From NCBI GenBank assembly GCA_019636375.1, contig JAHBXS010000004.1:372001-436000 (forward strand): a stretch of 64,000 bases of DNA, written 5' to 3'. Each line of letters begins with the position of its first letter. The first letter of the stretch is position 1. This document shows, piece after piece, positions 44,257 to 54,429 of the stretch. The translations under genes and the position numbers were made by a program. The notes beneath the pieces were generated by a model, which made no database searches, had not been told where the DNA came from, and saw nothing but the letters and a program-made list of their open reading frames with translations. The stretch comes from Pirellulaceae bacterium (GTDB lineage: Bacteria; Planctomycetota; Planctomycetia; Pirellulales; Pirellulaceae).

Positions 44257-45059
44257 GCCACGTCGTTCGACTGCAGGTAGCCGAGCCACATCAACACGAG
44301 CAGAAGCAATCCCAATGCAATTCGGTAATAACCGAACAGCTTGAACCCATGCTTCTGCAAATATCCGATGAAGAACTTGATCGCCAGCATCGCGACGACA
44401 AAGGCCACGAGATTCCCGACCAAGAACAGAGTCAAATTGTCTACGCTGAGGCTTTCGTAGCCTTTTAGTAATTTATAGCCCGTCGCTGCGGCCATTGTCG
44501 GCACGGCCAGGAAAAACGAAAACTCAGCAGCAGATTTGCGGTCGAGCGACTGCTGCATCCCACCAATAATGCTGGCCGCACTGCGACTCGTTCCTGGAAT
44601 CATCGCGAGGCATTGCCAAAATCCGATGATCAAGGCTTGCCAGTAGGTCATATTTTCGACTCGGGTGACCTTGGGTCGTTTGAACAGGTTGTCGATGAAC
44701 AAGAGTACGATTCCGCCTATGATCAAGGCGACCGCAACCGTGAAGACGCTTTCCAAAAGGGCATCGATTTTTTTGGCAAACAACAGGCCGAGTACGATCG
44801 CCGGAATCACTCCCACAATTAGTTTTCCGTAAAAAGCGAAGTCTTTGTCCCGAACAGGCTTGAGGAACCGATTCCAATACAAAACCAGCACAGCGATGAT
44901 CGCCCCGAATTGAATCCCAACCGTGAACAGTTTGGTAAAGTCGTCGTCGGGCGTCCCCAGAAATTTTTGGGCAATAATCATGTGCCCCGTGGACGAGACT
45001 GGGAGAAACTCCGTCAATCCTTCCACGATGGCGATAACAACGGCTTCAGCAAAGGTCAT
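44253..45059 (-). CDS. uppP: Undecaprenyl-diphosphate phosphatase
   Basis: 268 residues, BacA/UppP family. IVEGLTEFLPVSSTGHMII holds the (E/Q)xxxE-type catalytic region, and WQCLAMIPGTSRSAASIIGG the second PGxSRSxxT-like motif (here PGTSRSAAS). About eight membrane helices. It recycles C55-PP to the lipid carrier C55-P for envelope glycan synthesis; expression also gives bacitracin tolerance. Single gene. Confidence 0.95.
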   Translation of the reverse strand: MTFAEAVVIAIVEGLTEFLPVSSTGHMIIAQKFLGTPDDDFTKLFTVGIQFGAIIAVLVLYWNRFLKPVRDKDFAFYGKLIVGVIPAIVLGLLFAKKIDALLESVFTVAVALIIGGIVLLFIDNLFKRPKVTRVENMTYWQALIIGFWQCLAMIPGTSRSAASIIGGMQQSLDRKSAAEFSFFLAVPTMAAATGYKLLKGYESLSVDNLTLFLVGNLVAFVVAMLAIKFFIGYLQKHGFKLFGYYRIALGLLLLVLMWLGYLQSNDVA

Positions 45060-45269
45060 TAAATTGGACTTTCGAAAAAATGAGATCGGACGACAAAAGT
45101 CGCGGTCTGTTATTCTGACCTGATTGGCCTTAAGATAAAAGTGCAGTTTTCGTCCTGCTGGGAGAAAAACGATTCAATCGATTCGCTCGCCCGAATGCTC
45201 CCGTCGAACCTGGGACTGCACGTTTTAACTTGTTACTTTTAACGAGCGCACTTAAGGCCAATTCACGAC

Positions 45270-46685
45270 ATGAATGCTCAATCGCCAAAAACGATGTTTG
45301 AAAAGATTTGGGACTCGCACCAAGTCTATCAGCCCTCACCCAATCAGTCGCTGTTGTACATCGACCTGCATTTGGTCCATGAAGTCACCAGCCCTCAAGC
45401 CTTCGAGGGTTTGCGCCTGGCTGGACGTCCGGTACGTCGCCCAGATTTAACAGTGGCGACTCAAGACCACAACGTGCCGACCACGGATCGACGACTGCCG
45501 ATAGCCGACCCGATCTCTCGCCAACAGGTCGAGACATTGAGGACGAATTGCCAGGAATTCGGTATCCGGTTGTACGATCTCGACAGTATTAACCAAGGGA
45601 TCGTCCACGTGATTGGACCAGAGTTGGGATTTACGCAGCCCGGAATGACCATTGTCTGCGGAGATTCTCATACGGCAACTCATGGCGCGTTCGGCGCGCT
45701 GGCCTTTGGGATTGGAACTTCAGAAGTCGAACACGTTCTCGCGACGCAAACCTTGATTCAATCGAGGCCCAAGACTTGCGAGTTGCGAATCGACGGAATA
45801 CTGGGGCGAGGCGTCACGGCCAAAGACTTGATCCTGTACATTATCGGAAAACTCACAACCTCCGGCGGAACGGGTTACGTTCTCGAATACACTGGCTCGG
45901 CGATCCGCAGTCTTTCGATGGAAGAGCGGATGACGATCTGCAACATGTCGATTGAAGCGGGGGCACGGGCGGGAATGATCGCTCCCGATCAAAAGACCTT
46001 TGACTACCTAAGGGGTCGCCCGTTTGCTCCGAAAAGTTTTGAGGCGGCGGTCGAAAAATGGTGCCAGCTTCCAACAGACCCGGGGGCTGTTTACGACCGC
46101 GTGGAAATCTATGATGCAGCGGACATCGAACCTCAAGTCACTTGGGGTACTAATCCCGGTCAGGTCATCAGCATTAATACGCCGGTTCCTGCACCTGGAG
46201 ACTTTGCCGACCCGGTCGATCAGCAATCGGCAGAGTCGGCTTTGAAGTACATGGACCTGCGCCCGGGAGCACGACTAACCGACACTCCAGTTGACCGAGT
46301 CTTCATCGGTTCATGCACCAATTCAAGAATCGAAGACCTTCGCGAGGCGGCTGCGGCCGTCAAAGGCAAGCGAGTCCACGAGCGTGTTCACGCGATGGTG
46401 GTCCCAGGCAGCGGGTTGATCAAACAACAAGCGGAATCCGAAGGGCTCGACAAGGTCTTCGTCGAAGCAGGTTTTGAATGGCGTGAGGCCGGTTGCAGCA
46501 TGTGTCTGGGAATGAACCCCGATCAGATCTCAGCCGGGCAACGCTGTGCCTCGACCAGCAATCGGAATTTCGAGGGTCGCCAAGGTCGAGGGGGGCGAAC
46601 GCATCTGGTTTCTCCGACGATGGCCGCAGCGGCAGCCGTGAGCGGTCGCTTTGTCGATATTCGAGAATGGGATTTCGCATCCTAG
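45270..46685 (+). CDS. leuC: 3-isopropylmalate dehydratase large subunit
   Basis: 471 residues, full length aconitase-fold subunit. [40 protein letters not shown], then the 4Fe-4S cluster Cys in [18 protein letters not shown] and [13 protein letters not shown], and [16 protein letters not shown] [15 protein letters not shown]. With LeuD it isomerises 2- to 3-isopropylmalate in leucine synthesis. leuD follows after 55 bp. I see no leader peptide or T-box upstream. Confidence 0.96.
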   Translation: MNAQSPKTMFEKIWDSHQVYQPSPNQSLLYIDLHLVHEVTSPQAFEGLRLAGRPVRRPDLTVATQDHNVPTTDRRLPIADPISRQQVETLRTNCQEFGIRLYDLDSINQGIVHVIGPELGFTQPGMTIVCGDSHTATHGAFGALAFGIGTSEVEHVLATQTLIQSRPKTCELRIDGILGRGVTAKDLILYIIGKLTTSGGTGYVLEYTGSAIRSLSMEERMTICNMSIEAGARAGMIAPDQKTFDYLRGRPFAPKSFEAAVEKWCQLPTDPGAVYDRVEIYDAADIEPQVTWGTNPGQVISINTPVPAPGDFADPVDQQSAESALKYMDLRPGARLTDTPVDRVFIGSCTNSRIEDLREAAAAVKGKRVHERVHAMVVPGSGLIKQQAESEGLDKVFVEAGFEWREAGCSMCLGMNPDQISAGQRCASTSNRNFEGRQGRGGRTHLVSPTMAAAAAVSGRFVDIREWDFAS

Positions 46686-46740
46686 TATTGCACAAGAATA
46701 TTTTTGATTTGCCTTTAAGTTCTAGTTAACAATTTGCGTC

Positions 46741-47358
46741 GTGAGAAAAACTGAAATGCAAGCCTTCATCAAACACACCGGTCTGGTGGCCACGATGGAT
46801 CGTTCCAACGTTGACACTGATCAAATTATCCCCAAACAATTCCTCAAAAGGATTGAGAGAACTGGATTCGGGCAGTACCTGTTTTACGATTGGCGTTTTG
46901 ATGAGTCGGGGACCCCAAATCCAAATTTCGAGTTGAATCGACCGGAGTTTGCCGGAGCGTCGCTGCTGGTCGCGCGGCAAAACTTTGGCAATGGCTCCAG
47001 TCGCGAACATGCGGTGTGGGCGTTGCTGGATTACGGGATCAGGGCCGTCATTGCTCAGTCGTTCGCAGACATCTTTTTCAATAATTGTTTCAAGAACGGC
47101 GTTTTGCCAGTGGTGCTTACCGAATCTGAAGTCGACCACCTTCATCGAGCGGTCGCAGCAAATCCTGGTTATCAAGTGACCGTCGATTTGGAATCTTTAG
47201 CGGTCTATGACGATCAGGGGTTTCGAGCTTCGTTTTCCGTTGACGAGTTTCGTCGAGATTGCATGTTGCGAGGCTTGGATGACATTGGCCTGACTCTCGA
47301 ACACGTTGATCAAATCAACAAGTTCGAGGCTCGTCGAGAAAAGGAGTGGGTTTCTTGA
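46741..47358 (+). CDS. leuD: 3-isopropylmalate dehydratase small subunit
   Basis: 205 residues from GTG, or 200 from ATG at 46756, which fits the family start [20 protein letters not shown] better. [14 protein letters not shown], then [20 protein letters not shown] (substrate-contact loop), [18 protein letters not shown] and the late [19 protein letters not shown] are all family landmarks. It completes the LeuCD enzyme. Its stop overlaps by one base the ATG of the following exported protein (TGATG), implying coupled translation. Confidence 0.95.
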   Translation: MRKTEMQAFIKHTGLVATMDRSNVDTDQIIPKQFLKRIERTGFGQYLFYDWRFDESGTPNPNFELNRPEFAGASLLVARQNFGNGSSREHAVWALLDYGIRAVIAQSFADIFFNNCFKNGVLPVVLTESEVDHLHRAVAANPGYQVTVDLESLAVYDDQGFRASFSVDEFRRDCMLRGLDDIGLTLEHVDQINKFEARREKEWVS

Positions 47359-48497
47359 TGATTTTGGGTCGGGCTGGCCGAACATTGCCAAACGAAAATC
47401 GCTCAACACGAACAAGCCTTTGGGCTGTTCATGCGCTGCGTCGGGACTTTTTCTTGAGGATGATCGCGTTCAGCGCCTTGGCCATCGTAAACACGAAGAT
47501 GAGTCTGGCTCAGGACCTAACCTCCGAGAGCGAATTGGTAGTGCAGACCATTGCCGATAACCTTCGACATCCAACGGGGATTGCGATTCATCCGCAAACG
47601 GGGATCATTTTTGTTGCCGAGCAAGGTGCTCAACAGATCGTGCGCGTCGTAGATGGAAATGCCGACACTGCCGTTTTTGGGTTCCGCAAAGAAGTTGCGG
47701 CGGAAGAGCCTCGAGAAGAACAAATCCTTCATCTAGCTTTTATTGACCAATCGACACTCGCCGTCATCGTCAAGTCGCTTCCTAAAAACGAATATGACAT
47801 ATTGGTCTTAAAGAATGTTTCGACGGACGCGGGCAAAAAATTGTCCGCCGCCATTTCATCGAGGTATCGAATTGGGCGAACTGTCAGCAAAGACTTATTG
47901 TCGGACCTTACGAATTTCGCGCAAGGTGGCTTCTCTATTTTTTTGACGGGAAAGAGTGCTGAAAACGCTCATTGGCTGGCAAAAGGCTCGATTGCCGAAA
48001 CGGGAATTTCCAAACCAGTTCCAGTGGCACCGATTTCAGAAGCGAACTCAAATCTAACACCTACCACCATCGCCTGTAGTCCGATGGGTTTTTTGACGGT
48101 GGGTTTTGTTGGTGCTGACGCCATTCATTCAGAATGTTCACTTGCATTCTTCGACGATGATGGTGGAAAACTTGGAGAAGCTCGATTAGACTTAGCGGAT
48201 GTTTGGGGACTGGCCTATCATCCGACCAACGGGCGTCTGTTTGCCCTCGGTCGCCAAAAGGGGGGAGACAATAATCCTGGACTGTTCCAAATCGTGACCG
48301 CATCCGATGGATTGTCGGGAATTTCTCACCGAGTGCTTGCGCTTCCCCGTCCAACCGCATTTGTTTTTGATGCCAAAGGCGAGTTATTTGTATCGTTACA
48401 CGGAGAAGACACCTCAGTTAACGAAGCCCCAATGAGCGGATTTGTCATCAAAATTTCTGGTTTGGATGCATCGCACCCGACCTGGCTAGCTCGTTGA
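47358..48497 (+). CDS. Exported beta-propeller-like protein of unknown function
   Basis: 379 residues from the ATG at 47358, which overlaps the leuD stop by one base and has AAGGAG upstream; the frame can be extended only to GTG 47346. A signal-like segment lies at about 30-52 (FFLRMIAFSALAIVNTKMSLA). Then NHL/SMP-30-like blades: LRHPTGIAIHPQTGIIFVAE, SNLTPTTIACSPMGFLTVGF, ADVWGLAYHPTNGRLFALGR, PTAFVFDAKGELFVSLHGED. No catalytic residues can be assigned. Coupling to leuD is probably just operon packing. Confidence 0.7.
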   Translation: MILGRAGRTLPNENRSTRTSLWAVHALRRDFFLRMIAFSALAIVNTKMSLAQDLTSESELVVQTIADNLRHPTGIAIHPQTGIIFVAEQGAQQIVRVVDGNADTAVFGFRKEVAAEEPREEQILHLAFIDQSTLAVIVKSLPKNEYDILVLKNVSTDAGKKLSAAISSRYRIGRTVSKDLLSDLTNFAQGGFSIFLTGKSAENAHWLAKGSIAETGISKPVPVAPISEANSNLTPTTIACSPMGFLTVGFVGADAIHSECSLAFFDDDGGKLGEARLDLADVWGLAYHPTNGRLFALGRQKGGDNNPGLFQIVTASDGLSGISHRVLALPRPTAFVFDAKGELFVSLHGEDTSVNEAPMSGFVIKISGLDASHPTWLAR

Positions 48498-48765
48498 GTG
48501 AACTAAATCGCCTCGTCGCTACTCCCAATTGAGGTGTGATGAAACTCTGCTCCCTTTGGGCCTCCAAAAGTCGCGGCTTTTAACCTCAAAATTCTTGTCG
48601 CATTTAGGCAACAGGTTTATGAGAAAAAAATCTGGCCCCTCGATTGCAAAACCAATCCCGTTCGCCGACAATTGTAGTCGCACAAGGAATCGTGGATGCG
48701 GAACCGAAATAGTCGGTGGACAAAAGTTTCTCTAGGGTTGTTGTCACAACATTAAAGCAGGAACG

Positions 48766-49728
48766 ATGGATCTCACCCAACTTCGATATTTTATGACCGT
48801 TGTGGAATGTTCAAATTTCACAATGGCGGCCAAGCAGTGCAAGGTTTCACAACCTGCACTGAGCCAGCAAATCGCAAAACTTGAAAAAGAATTCGGTTGT
48901 AGTTTATTCAATCGAATGGGGCGGCAAGTCACACTGACGCCGATCGGTCAGACCCTGCGGGATCGCGCGTCTGTTATTTTACGAACCGTTGAGGACACTC
49001 GACGTCAGATGTCAGATGACGGACGTTTTGGAGTGATCAACCTTGCCGTCGCTCCTGTCGTGGGTTGTTGCCTGTCTGGCCAAATTTATCGGGCAGCGAC
49101 GCAAGAGTTCGCAGAATGCGATTTAAATTTTTCTGAACTTCCCGCGTCTGAGATCGTGAGGCGAATCAAAAACGGCGAAACTGACGTTGCCATTCTTCCG
49201 TTCTGTCCCTGTCAAGATCGAGAGGTTGAATTCGAACCGGTATTCGAAGAAGAACTAAAACTCGTGCTCAATCGTAAAAGTCGTCTTGCTGACCTGCGTC
49301 AGATTGATCTTGAATCGCTCAATGGCGAACGAGTGTGTTTGCTGAACGATTTCCATGAATTTAGTTCGACGATTTTAGATGCCTTTGACGCACATCAGGT
49401 TCGCCCCAAAAAAACGATTTTCGTTGATAGTTTTTCGATGATGAATCAACTCGTTTCATTCAACGAAGCGATCGGTTTTTGGCCAGCTGCAAGTGTTCCA
49501 GAAGACAGCTCGGTCAATCATGTTTATCGCTCCTTAAACGGTGGCTCGCTCGTCAGGCGTCTGTACCTATGCTGGAATCGACAGCGTTACATGACTCAAC
49601 TACTTTCGAACTTCCTAAAAGCTCTACGCGGCTTCAGCATTGCCGCACTGAATCCACTGCTTCCCACACAAGACGCTAATGGCGCTCCAGATAAAGGGAC
49701 TCGCAAGATGCCGAGCCTGCGCAAGTAG
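48766..49728 (+). CDS. LysR-family transcriptional regulator
   Basis: 320 residues. HTH at 1-60: MDLTQLRYFMTVVECSNFTM, AAKQCKVSQPALSQQIAKLE, FGCSLFNRMGRQVTLTPIGQ. A coil helix and a two-lobed effector domain follow (INLAVAPVVGCCLSGQIYRA, ETDVAILPF, LKLVLNRKSRLADL). Wording such as SQQIAKLEKE with an early Cys-rich strand resembles OxyR/CysL-like members, but the effector is not readable from sequence. The nearest divergent gene is absent; the upstream gene is co-directional at 268 bp, and I see nothing else in that gap. Confidence 0.92.
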   Translation: MDLTQLRYFMTVVECSNFTMAAKQCKVSQPALSQQIAKLEKEFGCSLFNRMGRQVTLTPIGQTLRDRASVILRTVEDTRRQMSDDGRFGVINLAVAPVVGCCLSGQIYRAATQEFAECDLNFSELPASEIVRRIKNGETDVAILPFCPCQDREVEFEPVFEEELKLVLNRKSRLADLRQIDLESLNGERVCLLNDFHEFSSTILDAFDAHQVRPKKTIFVDSFSMMNQLVSFNEAIGFWPAASVPEDSSVNHVYRSLNGGSLVRRLYLCWNRQRYMTQLLSNFLKALRGFSIAALNPLLPTQDANGAPDKGTRKMPSLRK

Positions 49729-49916
49729 AGTTTTTTGAATTACCTGGTCCAAATTCTCTTTGGAAAAACCGTTACAAACGGAACCTTTCAACGATAGATA
49801 CCGTGATTCGCCGACGAGTCGTTGAATTTGTTTCGACGTTTTTGCATCGGCGCTCTACGTTTCTGGGCTAATTACAACGCCAAGTTGTTGTCCCGTATTT
49901 TGAAGTGACCTAAAAG

Positions 49917-51152
49917 ATGAGCGCCAACTTCCCATCAATTGCAATTCCAGGTATCGCAAATGCTTGGTCGGAATGCCCTGTCGGCCCCGCAACCGCGCCC
50001 CCTGTTGCGGAAATGCCCGAATGGGATGCCGTAAAAAGGCTTAAAAAGAAGGCCAAACTGATGATCATTGACGACGAAGAGTTGGTCGTCAAGGTTGTCC
50101 AACGTTTTTTGCAACGTGAAGGCTACGAACACTTTATTACGTTGACAGACTCGACAAAAGCCATCGATACCATCCTCAGGGAGCAACCAGACACCGTACT
50201 GATGGACATCCAAATGCCCGAAGTTACGGGATTGGATATCCTCCACAAGCGGCGAGCGATTCCAAACTTGCAATACACACCGTTCATTATTTTGAGCGCG
50301 AGCCAAGACGTCGAGACCAAGCAGCTTGCCCTAGAAATGGGGGCCACGGAGTTTCTGGCCAAGCCCGTCGAGCAAATCGAGCTGATTTTGAGAGTTCAAA
50401 ATGCATTGATCGTCAAAAACCACTTCGACCACCTTTCGGATTACACCAGAGTGCTCGAACAAAAGGTCACTGAGCGAACAAAACTATTGGAACGTTCAAG
50501 AACACAGATTCTCCAATGTTTGGCCCGCGCAGCAGAATATCGTGACAATGAGACAGGCAGGCACGTTATGCGGGTTGGAATTTTTGCCCGTTTGATTGCC
50601 GAACAACTTGGATTGCCTGCCTCATTTTGTCGCCAAATCGAATTGGCGGCCCCGTTACATGACCTGGGAAAAATCGGTATCCCCGATTCGATCATGCTTG
50701 GCAGCCACAAGTTGTCCGAAGCAGAATTCGACATCATGAAAAAACACTGCGAGATAGGTAGAAGGATTCTCGACCCATTTGCTGCTGAAGAAGTAGAACT
50801 CTTGCGAGATCCGACTATTGATCGCGAGGAATTGCCCGAGTCCATGCGGATTCCGCTAATGACAATGGCTGCTAGGATCGCACAAACCCACCACGAGAAA
50901 TGGGATGGCACCGGATATCCAATGGGCCTCAAGGGAGAACAAATCCCTATGGAAGGTCGAATCACTGCGGCAGCTGATGTTTACGACGCTTTGTGTAGCG
51001 AACGAGCTTACAAGCCGAGATACTCGCTAGAAAAATCGTTGGAAATCATGCTCTCAGAACGTGGTACCCGGTTCGATCCGAATGTGCTGGACGCATTCTG
51101 TGAACGGCTTCCAGCGATTGAAAAAATCCGTAAGAAATTGAGTGACGACTAA
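49917..51152 (+). CDS. Response regulator with HD-GYP c-di-GMP phosphodiesterase domain
   Basis: 411 residues. Receiver at about 42-165: LMIIDDEELVVKVVQRFL, phospho-Asp in TVLMDIQMPEVTG, PFIILSAS, FLAKPVEQIELILRV. A coiled linker (LEQKVTERTKLLERSRTQIL) joins the HD-GYP domain: RHVMRVGIFARLIAEQLGLP, HDLGKIGIPD (HD), HHEKWDGTGYPMGLKGEQIP (HHEK...GYP) and ADVYDALCS. All metal ligands are present, so it should hydrolyse cyclic di-GMP on phosphorylation. The 40 residues before the receiver are Pro/Ala-rich. The gene ends 4 bp into the end of the opposing ATP-grasp gene. Confidence 0.93.
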   Translation: MSANFPSIAIPGIANAWSECPVGPATAPPVAEMPEWDAVKRLKKKAKLMIIDDEELVVKVVQRFLQREGYEHFITLTDSTKAIDTILREQPDTVLMDIQMPEVTGLDILHKRRAIPNLQYTPFIILSASQDVETKQLALEMGATEFLAKPVEQIELILRVQNALIVKNHFDHLSDYTRVLEQKVTERTKLLERSRTQILQCLARAAEYRDNETGRHVMRVGIFARLIAEQLGLPASFCRQIELAAPLHDLGKIGIPDSIMLGSHKLSEAEFDIMKKHCEIGRRILDPFAAEEVELLRDPTIDREELPESMRIPLMTMAARIAQTHHEKWDGTGYPMGLKGEQIPMEGRITAAADVYDALCSERAYKPRYSLEKSLEIMLSERGTRFDPNVLDAFCERLPAIEKIRKKLSDD

Positions 51153-52042
51153 GTTTCCTTGGAGACTGTCAAAACCTGTTTGACGACAAGTTGGGCGACA
51201 TCAATCTTACAAGCGGCAGATACATGTCGCCAACCTGGCGAAGCGTTGATTTCGAGAATGTGGGGATTCCCGCACGGGTCTATCACGACGTCTACTCCTC
51301 CCATTACCGCTCCCACCACTTCGACCGCCTGGCGGGCCAATGCAACGATTTCGGATTTCGGGTCGATCACTTCAACATCCGCGCCTCTTGAGGCATTGAG
51401 ACGCCAATCATCTTCACGTGATCGTTGAACCGTCAACACCTTATCCCCCAGAACCAGCAGTCGCAAATCTTTGCCACCATGCCGCACAAACGTCTGCAGA
51501 TAAATCGTTTGCTCCGAGCGTTCCAAAGCTGAGAAGACTCGCGACGCGAGTTGTTTGGAAGTTAGCCGTAGCAGTCCGCGTCCTTCGCTGCCGAATAACG
51601 GTTTGAGCACGACGTCTCCTCCCAAATCTTCGAAGGCCTCAATCGCGTCCCTGGTGTTTTGACAGGCAATCGTTAGCGGAACGGGCAAACCAACATCTCG
51701 CAACTTAGACAGTGCCGAAAATTTGTCGATGCAAGTTTCGATAGCCTTGGGGGGATTGAGTAAGGGAACGTCTTGCCTCTCAAGCGTTGCCAAGGCATCC
51801 ATTCGAAACACGATTTGTTCTAAGGACCCTCGCGGCATCGCACGACAAAGCACGGCATCAACTTTGGTAAGGTCTAACGAACCGCACATCACGCGGACTG
51901 CAGAATTTGACAGTCGGCATTGAAGTTGTTCGTATTTTCCCCTAGAAAGACGGCAACATCCGTTAGCCGCTCGACTTAAATCCTGCCAATGCCACTGGCC
52001 GACATTGCCCAACACGACAACATGAGGCTGTCGCTTGCTCAT
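51149..52042 (-). CDS. RimK-like ATP-grasp ligase, linked to mch
   Basis: 297 residues, ATP-grasp fold: LLNPPKAIETCIDKFSALSK, VPLTIACQNTRDAIEAFEDL, VVLKPLFGSEGRGLLRLT (nucleotide Lys and Gly loop), IYLQTFVRHGGKDLRLLVLG, then GVDVVIDPCGNPHILEINAS with the Mg2+ ligands D, E, N. Such ligases add amino acids (often glutamate) to an acceptor. The start codon overlaps the mch stop (ATGA), so it most likely modifies the tetrahydromethanopterin cofactor of the same C1 pathway; this is inferred from context and from similar genes in methylotroph clusters. Confidence 0.85.
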   Translation of the reverse strand: MSKRQPHVVVLGNVGQWHWQDLSRAANGCCRLSRGKYEQLQCRLSNSAVRVMCGSLDLTKVDAVLCRAMPRGSLEQIVFRMDALATLERQDVPLLNPPKAIETCIDKFSALSKLRDVGLPVPLTIACQNTRDAIEAFEDLGGDVVLKPLFGSEGRGLLRLTSKQLASRVFSALERSEQTIYLQTFVRHGGKDLRLLVLGDKVLTVQRSREDDWRLNASRGADVEVIDPKSEIVALARQAVEVVGAVMGGVDVVIDPCGNPHILEINASPGWRHVSAACKIDVAQLVVKQVLTVSKET

Positions 52043-53025
52043 AATTTTCTCGTATCCGTTGCGAGGCCCAACGACTGATGAAATAGCCTTTCATGCAACT
52101 CCCCAACCCGAAACAATCGCCCGGTTCGGTAGTTGTTAAATGTGACTCGCGCGGGGCTGAACAACAACTTGTCAATTTTATAGAAATCGCGACCGTAAGC
52201 TTCGAAAATTTCAATAAACGGCCTTCCGAAGTCTTGAGAACTACTGCTTGGCAGTTGATCTAAAATAACCTCGATATTTTCATCGGGACAATCAACCCAC
52301 AATGCGACATCGCTACCCAAAATGATCGCGTCGTTCGTCCACCCGATACTTTGAAGATCGCTTACCCCAATCGGTGGTAACGGACAAGTTCCGCAGGCGC
52401 GATGAACGCTCGACAAATCGAAATTCAATTCGAAGAGTTTGTGCAAAGTAGTTTCGACGCTTCTCGCAACAATTTGAATCGTCCCTGGCAGACTTGCCGT
52501 GCGTGCGACGCAGAATGTTAAATCGTTGGACGGGAGTTGGCATTCCAATCCAGCTTGAGCAACAGCTGATTCCGTCGGCAGCTTTGCGGCTTCCAAAACC
52601 AAGACTCCCTGCGTGGCGACCTCGCTCAATCCATAGCGATCCAAAATTTCTTCCTGGCCTCGCAACATCCGTGCCGCACCGCTCGCCATTGCGAAATAAT
52701 CCGGAGTCGCCAAAGGCCATCCAGCATATTGGGCACCGATACAGGCGACCAGCGGATAATCGGTCTCGACCATCACCGCAGGCAGCGGCCCTATACTTGA
52801 ACTTTGCGGACCGATGCTAACTCGACCTAACCCAGCGAGACAGATTTCGGCGAGGGCTTTGCCTGCTCCCAAAGTCCCCAATCGATCAACTCCGAAATCA
52901 AGGATCACGCTACCCAGTGGCCCAGGGATGACGCGAATGTCCAACTCCCCCAGGCGACTGCCGCCCAAAGACTCAATCAAATGTCGAGTATTGATGTTGA
53001 TATTTCCCAGATTGAGGTTTGACAT
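52039..53025 (-). CDS. mch: Methenyltetrahydromethanopterin cyclohydrolase
   Basis: 328 residues, usual length. ESLGGSRLGELDIRVIPG, FGVDRLGTLGAGKALAEICL, AGLGRVS, YPLVACIGAQYAGWPLATPDYFAMASGAARM (family core, 105-135), CGTCPLPPI, and NDAIILGSDVALWVD, FGRPFIEIFEAYGRDFYKID at the end all match Mch. It converts methenyl- to formyl-H4MPT in the formaldehyde oxidation/C1 route first known from archaea and methylotrophs and present in planctomycetes. Lies between rnpA (31 bp) and the ATP-grasp gene in one minus-strand run. Confidence 0.93.
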   Translation of the reverse strand: MSNLNLGNININTRHLIESLGGSRLGELDIRVIPGPLGSVILDFGVDRLGTLGAGKALAEICLAGLGRVSIGPQSSSIGPLPAVMVETDYPLVACIGAQYAGWPLATPDYFAMASGAARMLRGQEEILDRYGLSEVATQGVLVLEAAKLPTESAVAQAGLECQLPSNDLTFCVARTASLPGTIQIVARSVETTLHKLFELNFDLSSVHRACGTCPLPPIGVSDLQSIGWTNDAIILGSDVALWVDCPDENIEVILDQLPSSSSQDFGRPFIEIFEAYGRDFYKIDKLLFSPARVTFNNYRTGRLFRVGELHERLFHQSLGLATDTRKL

Positions 53026-53056
53026 GTTGATCTTTCAGGGGCACAGATTTTTGGTC

Positions 53057-53449
53057 TTAAACCGGTTTGTTTCGTTGTCGTAGTTTTGCCAAACGGCGCG
53101 TGAGACGATTTAAAGAGTGTCGCGCTTCGGCCAAAGTGGGCAGCTTATTGTCTCGAGGACGGACAATTAAATCCCAACCTGAGGGCAGATTCGCTCTCTC
53201 CAAACGAAATGCCTCACGAACAATTCGCTTCCATTGGTTTCGCTGGGGTGAGTTTCCGAATCGCCGCCCGATGGACAAGCCGAGGCGAGTAATCTCTGAA
53301 TCCTCGCCACGAGGCTTGCCATTAATAATGAGCCATTCGTCGCCGGCACTGCACCGAGCCAGGAAGATCACTGAGTAATCGTGCTGGCTACGAACTCGCA
53401 AATTTTTGGGAAACGACCTGTCCAAACTCCCCGCCCCCTCGTTCACCAT
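53057..53449 (-). CDS. rnpA: Ribonuclease P protein component
   Basis: 130 residues. FPKNLRVRSQHDYSVIF, LGLSIGRRFGNSPQRNQWKR, IVREAFRLERANLPSGWDLI (RNxxKRxxRE signature) and VRPRD identify RnpA, which binds the RNase P RNA to mature tRNA 5' ends. Start ATG overlaps the dnaJ stop region by 7 bp. The usual neighbour rpmH is absent; here it sits between dnaJ and mch, an unusual placement. Confidence 0.9.
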   Translation of the reverse strand: MVNEGAGSLDRSFPKNLRVRSQHDYSVIFLARCSAGDEWLIINGKPRGEDSEITRLGLSIGRRFGNSPQRNQWKRIVREAFRLERANLPSGWDLIVRPRDNKLPTLAEARHSLNRLTRRLAKLRQRNKPV

Positions 53450-54429
53450 TTCAATTGGCTGCGTAAGTCTTCGGTTGGGATTGACGCCAAGGCCGATTTC
53501 AATTCTCCCTCGACAGCAGTCGGAATTTCTTTGGGAACCGCGATTTGCAATTCCACCAGTAGATCGCCCTTTTGTCCTTGCTCGTTGGGCACGCCCATGC
53601 CCTTTAGGCGAAGGACTCTTCCGCTGCTCGAGCGCGGCGGAATTTTAAGAGCCACCGTGCCGTAAGGAGTTGGGACGTCAACAGTGGTGCCCCAAATTGC
53701 TTCTAATAACGAAATATTCAAAGTCAAATTCAGATGAATTCCCGTACGACGAAACAACGGATGCGGTGCAACGATCACCCGAATCAATAGGTCACCACGG
53801 CGATTTCCCGGACCGATGGCCCCTTGGTTTCTCAAGCGAATTTTTTTGCGGTCTTCGATTCCAGCAGGAATTTTCACGGTAATGGATTTGGGCCCATCAG
53901 CTTGGTCGACCGCCACACGATGTTCGCCACCTAAAACTGAAACGGCAAATGGGATCGTAATTTCTGTTTCAACATCGAGAGAAGAATCAGGAGTTGCGGG
54001 CCCAGGTCCTCGCCTTTGCGAGCCCTCGGCACCGGGAAATCCTCCGAACTGCCGCAGGATTTCCTCAAATCCCATTCCGCCAGCACCCGCTCGTCCGCCA
54101 CGGTTCCCAAAAATCTGGCTGAAATCAAAATCAGCGCCCCCCGCCCCTCCCGGATGAAATTGGCCTTCAAAAGGCTGTCCGCTGGGTCCCCGCATCTGTT
54201 CGAAATCTGGACCAAAGCGATCATACATCTCTCGTTTTTTGGCATCTCCCAAAACGTCGTAGGCTTGTTGGACCTTTTGAAATTTCTGTTTCGCGTGTTC
54301 TTTGTCCTCATGCAAATCGGGATGGTACTGTTTCGCCAATTTGCGATAGGCCTTTTGAATTTCCTGCTGCGTGGCAGTCTTAGGAACGTTTAGTACTTTG
54401 TAATAGTCGTCGTTTGGCATATTTTGCAA
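53443..54429 (-). CDS. DnaJ-class co-chaperone (CbpA-like, no zinc domain)
   Basis: 328 residues; MPNDDYYKVL (54420) is a likely alternative start. J domain at 5-70 with the essential HPD in KQYHPDLHED; a Gly/Phe-rich linker at about 80-145 (FHPGGAGGADFDFSQIF, GGRAGAGGMGFEEILRQFGG); then the two C-terminal client-binding beta domains (ITIPFAVSVLGGEHRVAVDQ, TPYGTVALKIPPRSSSGRVL, LRLKGMGVP). The CxxCxGxG zinc domain is absent, as in CbpA. It stimulates DnaK. No dnaK or grpE adjoin. First gene of the dnaJ-rnpA-mch-ATP-grasp run. Confidence 0.92.
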   Translation of the reverse strand: MQNMPNDDYYKVLNVPKTATQQEIQKAYRKLAKQYHPDLHEDKEHAKQKFQKVQQAYDVLGDAKKREMYDRFGPDFEQMRGPSGQPFEGQFHPGGAGGADFDFSQIFGNRGGRAGAGGMGFEEILRQFGGFPGAEGSQRRGPGPATPDSSLDVETEITIPFAVSVLGGEHRVAVDQADGPKSITVKIPAGIEDRKKIRLRNQGAIGPGNRRGDLLIRVIVAPHPLFRRTGIHLNLTLNISLLEAIWGTTVDVPTPYGTVALKIPPRSSSGRVLRLKGMGVPNEQGQKGDLLVELQIAVPKEIPTAVEGELKSALASIPTEDLRSQLKW

